This document shows, piece after piece, positions 58,679 to 64,000 of a stretch of DNA of 64,000 bases; within the stretch, counting starts at the first letter, position 1; each line of letters begins with the position of its first letter. The notes below the pieces were generated by a model that did no database searches, was not told the origin of the DNA, and worked only from the letters and a program-made list of their open reading frames with translations. This stretch comes from Chloroflexota bacterium (GTDB lineage: Bacteria; Chloroflexota; Anaerolineae; Anaerolineales; Villigracilaceae). Both the position numbers and the translations under genes were made by a program. The stretch spans positions 1 to 64,000 of the forward strand of contig JACRBN010000007.1 in the NCBI GenBank assembly GCA_016213105.1, given 5' to 3'.

Positions 58679-59935
58679 TCAAGGTGACATCCACCCCACG
58701 GGTTGAGAATTTTCGGAAATTTTTACTGCCTCGTTCGTTGTAATGTCCAAAATAATAACGACACTATCGGTATCTCCGTGATTACTTTCGATGAGGATTT
58801 GATTGCTGTCAGGAGACCATATTGGGGCTGCGTACCATTTGGTGTGTATTCCTCGCGACAAATCGCTGGAAAGGCAATATACCGTTGCCGTCCTTGTTCC
58901 TAAGTTTAATACTGCCAATCTGTAGTATGGATCGCCATAGGATTCGTTATGTATCCAAAAAGCGACAAAGCTTCCATCAGGGGACCAGCTAGGGTTGTAG
59001 ATTAATACCCCGCTTCTGTAGAATTCTGCAAAATTAGTTACTTGGGTTTCCAATCCATCTTGAGTTAAGATATAGATTTCCTCATACGAGGTGTTATGAG
59101 TGTTAGTAAATTTTGGGTTTTGCGCAACTACAGCAACAAATAGACCGTCGTTTGACCAGTCTGCTTCTATTAATTCAAATGCATATCTAGGGATAACCAT
59201 CATTTCTTTCTTGTCTTCAACATCCGATACTATTTCCTGGTTGTACCCTGTATAAGCTGCTTTTTTCATGTTTGGACTAAAAAGAACCCAGGGCCTGCCA
59301 AGATTATAATTGCTATAATCTGGAAAACCCATTTCCATGGTGCTAATAATTTCCATTTGGTCTGTGTAGGGTGAGATCAGCACCAATTTTTGATTATAGG
59401 CAAGTATTGCCAGTTGATTGCTATTGACCCAGTTGCCAATCAGATACCAGTCATCTTTCCACGGGATGGTTTTTAGGAGATTGTTTTTACTATCCGAAAA
59501 CACAAGAAAAAAGAGTTGTTCTTCCCAATTTCCAGTGGCATAAGCAAGTACTTTCCCGTCTGGCGAAACACTTCCTGCACCCATTTGAATATCTGCATCT
59601 TTTACCCGTTTCTCAGTGCCTGAAGAAGGTGTCAACATAAAAAGATTGGAAGGGGAACTGGAAAGTATCAGTGTTTCGCCTATGTCAAATCCATTAGGAA
59701 TATTATCCTCAATAACCGGACATTTTTCGTCCACATGAAATTGGCCTGATTCAATGGGCGTTGGGGTTTCGGTGACAGATGGGGTTTCAGTGGTACTTGG
59801 AGTTTCAGAGACCTGCTTAGTGACGGCCACAATTATAAGCGGATTATCATTCGCAGAGGATGTAGATGGGTTGGAAGAAGAGCATCCACTTAGAATTAAT
59901 ACTATTATCAGAATACTGATCGCAATCTTTTTCAT
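58679..59935 (-). CDS. Lipoprotein with TolB/WD40-like beta-propeller
   Basis: A 418-residue protein from MKKIAISILIIVLILSGCSS (59935) with a clear lipobox and a Thr/Pro linker (TPSTTETPSVTETPTPIESG region). The rest has propeller blades marked by SPDGKVLAYATGNW, SPNMKKAAYTGYNQ, NPSWSPDGSFVAFWIHN and APIWSPDSNQILIESN. GGAGAG precedes the start. It lies 17 bp after an Rhs C-terminal module and could be its partner, but no immunity role can be shown. Confidence 0.8.
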   Translation of the reverse strand: MKKIAISILIIVLILSGCSSSNPSTSSANDNPLIIVAVTKQVSETPSTTETPSVTETPTPIESGQFHVDEKCPVIEDNIPNGFDIGETLILSSSPSNLFMLTPSSGTEKRVKDADIQMGAGSVSPDGKVLAYATGNWEEQLFFLVFSDSKNNLLKTIPWKDDWYLIGNWVNSNQLAILAYNQKLVLISPYTDQMEIISTMEMGFPDYSNYNLGRPWVLFSPNMKKAAYTGYNQEIVSDVEDKKEMMVIPRYAFELIEADWSNDGLFVAVVAQNPKFTNTHNTSYEEIYILTQDGLETQVTNFAEFYRSGVLIYNPSWSPDGSFVAFWIHNESYGDPYYRLAVLNLGTRTATVYCLSSDLSRGIHTKWYAAPIWSPDSNQILIESNHGDTDSVVIILDITTNEAVKISENSQPVGWMSP

Positions 59936-59952
59936 GTTTTCTCTCCAAGAAA

Positions 59953-60783
59953 CTAATACCCACACCAATAGCCTTTTTGAGACCAAGTGTTCGCCTGTCT
60001 CCATGTCCAAACAGTTTCACCTGCACCCTGATAATATATCTCACACTCGCCGGATCCCTGCCGAACATTTAGTGGTGTGCGTGGAAGATCGGGATCGCCG
60101 GCCGATCCCCAGTGTACAGGATCATTGCTGTTATAGGTTTTCCAAGCGCTTGGGGTATTAAAAATAACTTTATCTGCTATAGAGTCCAGAGTAATCCCGC
60201 TTCCAGTTATGTCTTGATATCGATCAACTGATTCGCCTACATTCCCAGCAATCAACCCATTGTATCGTTCCCAAGCCGACTGCACATAAGCGCCTAGGAA
60301 ATTGAAAATTCCTTCGGCGCATGTCGAAGATTGGCAATAAGGTGTGTGATGCAGCTGTCCTAGGTCATCATAGCCCGTTCCCCAAAGATTATGTGCAACA
60401 GCTTCCATAAGAACGGAAGTAAGTTCTGGGTCGTAATTCGCTTCGGCTAGTATTATCAAGGCAAGGAATTGTTGTGGGGTGAAGTTTCCAATTTTGAAAT
60501 TGTTCCACCAACCTGGCGTTTGATAATACCAAGTATAGAGTTCAAACATCCTTTCTCCATCACAAGCAGCTGTATTATCCACTCGTGTACATTCCCCAGA
60601 GCCTTTAGAAGTAAGCCCATTGGGCTTGGGTGGATTAAAATAATTTGGCAGATCCCCCTCTGTTCTCATATGACCTGACGGATCATTATATCGGATGGGA
60701 TTATTATCCATCCCCGCATATCTATCCAGCCCCTGGACTCCACCTGGGACAATCGTATCGGCCTGGACGAAGTGGTTAAGATA
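59953..60783 (-). pseudogene. Orphan Rhs C-terminal module, 5' end cut by IS110
   Basis: The frame starts within Rhs core sequence SYLNHFVQADTIVPGGVQGL then DRYAGMDNNPIRYNDPSGH, the end of the conserved core, followed by a variable domain (about 230 residues) rich in aromatic residues (MFELYTWYYQTPGWWNNFKI, LIILAEANYDPELTSVLMEA). In Rhs/polymorphic toxins this position holds the toxin. The domain is not one I recognise. There is no start of its own; the IS110 end is within about 20 bp upstream. Confidence 0.75.
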
Positions 60784-60800
60784 AGACCTGCTATTAGGAG

Positions 60801-61982
60801 TCAAGGGTTTTTGGGAACGAGTTTGTGTTCAACGTATGGACGATTCTCCTTGAGGATGGCGTAAATGCGCACCAATAGTTTTCGGCAAATCGCACCAATC
60901 GCTACGCGGTGGGCTTTGCCTTCTTTGCGTTTTTTTTGATAGTAGATTTTCAATTCCTCATTGTGCAAAATGGACAGCGAAGCGGCTTGCCACAGCCCCA
61001 GCCGCAAATAGGCAGAGCCGCGTTTGCTCATGTGCATTTGCTTTGCATCAAACTGCCCGGACTGATACACGGTCGCGTCAATACCGGCATATGCCACCAA
61101 TTTCTCCGGGCTTTCGAAACGGTGAATGTCACCGATCTCCGCCAGGATGGCGGCGCCCGTCACGGCTCCCACGCCGGGAATGGATGTGATGTGTTGCGGG
61201 ATTTGTGCCATCAAATCTTCCACCGCCTTTTCCACTTCAACTTGCTGTTCTTCTAATAAAGCAATCTGCGCCAGTAAACAGCGCATTTCCACATGCGCTG
61301 CGTCTGCCAGGAAACTCACACCGATGGAACGCTGCGCCTGTTCCTGAATCTGTTTGGCCTTTTCAAATCCGAAACGGCTGCGGCTGGAGGTCGCCAGCAG
61401 TTCAGTCAGCTCATCCAGATTGAAGTTTGCAAATTCTTGTGCTGAGACCGCTTCCTGAAGTAATGCACGGGAAGAAGTCAAAAACACATTGGAAAATATT
61501 TTTTCGTATTCAGGAAAAACGCGATCAAGGATGGTAAGCAGTTTGCGCTTGCAATCGCCGATCTGTTCCGAAAGCCAGAAGCGGAAGCGGGTGAGTTCGC
61601 GTAACTGCATCAGGATCGGGATCTCCTGAATAGAAGGCGGTGCATTGGAAATGCGCAAGAAATCTGCGATCCAGACCGCATCGGTGCTGTCGTTCTTCAC
61701 CTTGCGCAACCCGCTCTTGCGGTATGCTGCGATCTGCATCGGATTGAGCACAGAGACGGAATAGCCATTGCGTGTCAGCACATCGTACAGCACCAGCCAG
61801 TAGTGGCCGGTGGCTTCCAAACCGATGCGAACTTCTCCCAATGGCTTCAATTCCGCCAGCAGGGTTTCCATCCCGGACTGGTTGTTTTCAATGGTGAAGA
61901 CCGCTTTGTGTGAGTGACCATGTTCATCCAGCAGCGCCACGGCATGTTTTCGTTTGGCTATATCGATCCCACAGTAGAACAT
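60801..61982 (-). mobile_element. IS110-family transposase (DEDD recombinase)
   Basis: A 393-residue intact transposase. The N-terminal RuvC-like DEDD domain starts FYCGIDIAKRKHAVALLDEH, with GLEATGHYWLVLYDVL and LRKVKNDSTDAVWIADFLRI; the C-terminal part has ITSIPGVGAVTGAAILAEIG and FESPEKLVAYAGIDATVYQS with the serine characteristic of IS110. AAGGAGGTGC precedes the ATG. Only a few bases separate its stop from Rhs sequence, so the right end is short, as usual for IS110. Confidence 0.95.
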
Positions 61983-62240
61983 CGAAGCACCTCCTTCTGT
62001 AACTTGTGAAGTGAGGCGACCTCAGGCAGCCATGAGCCTCTCAGCCTGGTTCGTGTTGCGCCGCAAAACGGCAACCTGCTTATTCGAGACCTCTCATGGC
62101 GCTGAGGCGACAGTCTTATCTACGAGGCAAAACCTCAGGGTCTTCGCGTCGACCTCAGCTTCCAACATCATTTTATGCTTTTCCGGCGCAAAAACCAACA
62201 GAGTCACCGGAAAAGCCATAAAATCAAGCATTTTGACACC
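61983..62240 (-). ncRNA. Candidate bridge-RNA region of the IS110 element
   Basis: The non-coding stretch upstream of the transposase is about 250 bp and structured: GAGGTCGCCTCACTTC, GAGGTTTTGCCTC and CTTTTCCGGTGACTC ... GCCGGAAAAG hairpins lie on the minus strand. In IS110-group elements the left non-coding end encodes the bridge RNA that pairs with target and donor. Exact ends and loops cannot be fixed by eye. Confidence 0.5.
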
Positions 62241-62458
62241 AAATCTTCAGTTTTTAATGTACAACCCAGAGTTCGTGCTACACTGGGAGTTGCCCCCAAT
62301 TCCAGAAAGACGGACAGAATTCCAAGTTCGGTTCGTCTTTTTGATTGGGATTTTATGCCGAAATGGGTTGTTAAGGTATAAGAGCAGTTTCATGCTTTGC
62401 TGAGCGGTTGGCTCAACCCAAAATAAGTTCTCTGAGAAGTTCGATTTTGCATCACATT

Positions 62459-62887
62459 TCACTGTGATATATGTTGTCGCCAGACAAGAAAATACAAATA
62501 TTGAAATAGAACAACCATAATTACAAGTGGCAAAATATAAGAATCTGATACAAAAGCACGAAAGGCGAATGTCCAGATAAAAAACGATGAAACCCCAGAG
62601 GTTACAATTATTATAGGTGTATGGAGTTGACCTTTGCTAAATGTAAATTCTAGGATTATGCCCAAAATAATACATGAGGGGAGAAAACATATAAAAGCCA
62701 TAAAAAAGGCCACTAAATATGCTTCCGGAATAATCAAAAAGGTTAAAATTAACTTACTATGGTTTATCAGCTCGATCACCAAATTTATCCCCTCAATCAA
62801 TAGAGGAGAAATTAAACCTGTTAAGAACGCCGCCAGAATCCCTCGCCATCCCCCTTTTATTATTTTAGCGATAGTTTTATTAAACAT
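62459..62887 (-). CDS. Four-helix membrane protein, candidate immunity protein
   Basis: A 142-residue, very hydrophobic protein with helices near 15-35, 48-75, 88-108 and 115-135 (TFLIIPEAYLVAFFMAFICF). It starts 18 bp after the stop of the Rhs C-terminal module at 62906, the place where the cognate immunity gene is normally found. A membrane immunity protein would suit a pore-forming or envelope toxin. Function is inferred from position only. Confidence 0.6.
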   Translation of the reverse strand: MFNKTIAKIIKGGWRGILAAFLTGLISPLLIEGINLVIELINHSKLILTFLIIPEAYLVAFFMAFICFLPSCIILGIILEFTFSKGQLHTPIIIVTSGVSSFFIWTFAFRAFVSDSYILPLVIMVVLFQYLYFLVWRQHISQ

Positions 62888-62905
62888 AAGAACTCCTTTA
62901 TTAAT

Positions 62906-63815
62906 CTAAGGGTAAAGCCCTAAGGAAAGGCGAAGAAATAACGCTTGTTGATCGGTCGAAGCAAAAGCTCCCAGCTGAGTCAGCTTTCCGAAATCCCATC
63001 CAAGTTTGCTTAATCTTAGATCAGGCATACTGTTACCAGTACGATCACCAGAAAAATCTCCCTCAGAAAGTATTTTTCCAAAGTTTTCATCTCCACCTTG
63101 TAAAAATAGCGATTGAGCATCTGGGTGAGATGCTCCAAGCATTATTTGTTTAATATTTGCAGCGGATCCTGTATTGTAACTTGCATCTCCGCTCATTTCA
63201 TGACCTGTAATGAGTGTAAGAAAAAATTGATCTGAGGATTCATTTGATGAACTATAGGCCATATCAGTTGCTGTCAAAAAGTGTCCAACTTGGTTTGAAC
63301 TGGACAGCCAGAGGCTACCGTCTTGTAGTGACTCCGGAAACCCACTATCATCATAGGGTATAGCAAAATGCAGATAGCTATCACTACCAGTAGCGTTCAA
63401 AATAACATTTAGCCTTGTTGCGGGTGTATCACCAGGTAAATCATTCGAGGCAAACATGGTAACCAGTGCTTCTGCCGATGTTTGATTTTGAGTCATTTGC
63501 TGAATTGCTTCAGCTAAGTTATTACAATAACCCTTGTCATAGCAGTTCCCTGACGGATCGTGCCCAGTTGGATCATTATAGAGGACTGGGTTATATCGGG
63601 CGTATGCATAGCGGTTCCAATCAAGTGGGTTGTAAAGGTTTGGGATAAGTGTGTCTGGTTGCGTAAACTGGTTTATACCAGGGTCATAGAATCGTGACTG
63701 GTAGAACATCAACCCAAAGCCCGCGTTGCCCAAATCCGTGGCATCGTCGCTGACGTAGGAAGCCTATCCCGTGAAGGTGTTGTGCATGGGGAGGGCCTTG
63801 TTGATGGTTGCATCA
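62906..63815 (-). pseudogene. Orphan Rhs C-terminal module with an amber codon in the core
   Basis: Core sequence NKALPMHNTFTG is followed by TAG where family members have Tyr (FTGYASYV), then ASYVSDDATDLGNAGFGLMF then YQSRFYDPGINQFTQPDTLI and RYNPVLYNDPTGH, the end of the Rhs core. The following 200 residues are variable, with TDMAYSSSNESSDQFFLTLI and GHEMSGDASYNTG. The HEM in TGHEMSGD and the overall Asp/Ser richness do not identify a family. The module lacks the Rhs N-terminal region and starts just past the neighbouring VF530 gene. Confidence 0.75.
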
Positions 63816-63819
63816 AAGC

Positions 63820-64000
63820 TTACTTTTGGATGGACTCCAAATACAACTCCTCCACCTTTTTTCTGGCCCAGGGGGTTCTTCTCAAAAACTTCAAACTGGA
63901 TTTGATGCTCGGCTCATTGAAGAAACAGCGTATGGGAATGCGCCTGGCCAGTTCAGCCCAGCCGTATTGTTCCACCAGGCGGGTGAGAATCATTTCGAGG
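63820..64000 (-). CDS. VF530 (DUF2132) family protein, N-terminus beyond the window
   Basis: The minus-strand frame entering at 64000 reads [20 protein letters not shown], then [20 protein letters not shown] and [19 protein letters not shown], stop at 63822..63820. This is the compact VF530 helical domain, thought to bind DNA. At least 59 residues are visible; the usual protein is about 70-80, so little is missing. Confidence 0.88.
   Translation of the reverse strand, partial: LEMILTRLVEQYGWAELARRIPIRCFFNEPSIKSSLKFLRRTPWARKKVEELYLESIQK

Overview
The window reads as chromosomal DNA of an uncultured Chloroflexota bacterium, most likely class Anaerolineae. This rests on three-SLH-domain surface proteins ending in the GGCGNGNYCP...TRAQMAVFLVKAF type, Thr/Pro-rich lipoprotein linkers, many short palindromic interspersed repeats, and the gene mix (group 3b [NiFe] hydrogenase, Suf, glycogen, PPK2). 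The phylum call is inference from family knowledge; no marker tree was made.

Region 1 (1-11,300, nearly all minus strand) is an AT-richer accessory island built in the ruins of a type I restriction-modification locus. It runs from an hsdR remnant (11299..10661, interrupted by a 194-bp MITE with 15-bp terminal inverted repeats and 10-bp target duplication), through a three-gene signalling set (GAF histidine kinase, receiver, membrane protein), two copies of the hsdM 5' end and at least six copies of the hsdS 3' end. Between successive hsdS tails sit unrelated single genes: a membrane protein, a pentapeptide-repeat protein, a four-TM protein and a formylglycine-enzyme-like membrane protein. The tail-gene-tail-gene layout looks like a cassette array and is the most unusual structure here.

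Region 2 (11,400-28,200) is ordinary GC-rich chromosome: a GH113-like lipoprotein, YwiC, DUF2007, a YedF/DsrE protein, a fused cytochrome c/cytochrome b plus Rieske protein, acyl-CoA dehydrogenase, superoxide dismutase, an EamA transporter, a YbaK-type protein, malQ-glgA, PPK2, tRNA-His, a GNAT acetyltransferase and hisS.

Region 3 (28,300-35,500) carries a cyclic-nucleotide-binding protein with a complete group 3b [NiFe] hydrogenase operon (beta, gamma, delta, alpha, maturation protease), then a methyltransferase, a PIG-L deacetylase and a DinB protein. Region 4 (35,600-42,600, minus) is a suf operon, sufC-B-D-x-S-U-y-Rieske, with mobile palindromic repeats in most of its gaps. Region 5 (42,700-50,100) has two secreted SLH proteins, an acyltransferase, a SufR-type regulator and SufT. 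The 12-bp sequence ATATTTATGATA occurs at the promoters of suf, sufR and sodA and is probably the operator of an Fe-S/oxidative-stress regulon.

Region 6 (50,100-57,400) is a predicted sulfur-oxyanion respiratory module: divergent XRE-cupin and ArsR regulators, an octahaem tetrathionate-reductase-family cytochrome, a seven-haem cytochrome fused to a b561-type membrane anchor, and two YeeE/YedE transporters, the second fused to a rhodanese domain without its catalytic cysteine. Region 7 (57,500-64,000) is an AT-rich Rhs graveyard: two orphan Rhs C-terminal modules, a candidate immunity protein, a lipoprotein, a degenerate Rhs core riddled with 24-bp-class micro-insertions, an IS110 element with a candidate bridge-RNA region, and the end of a VF530 gene.
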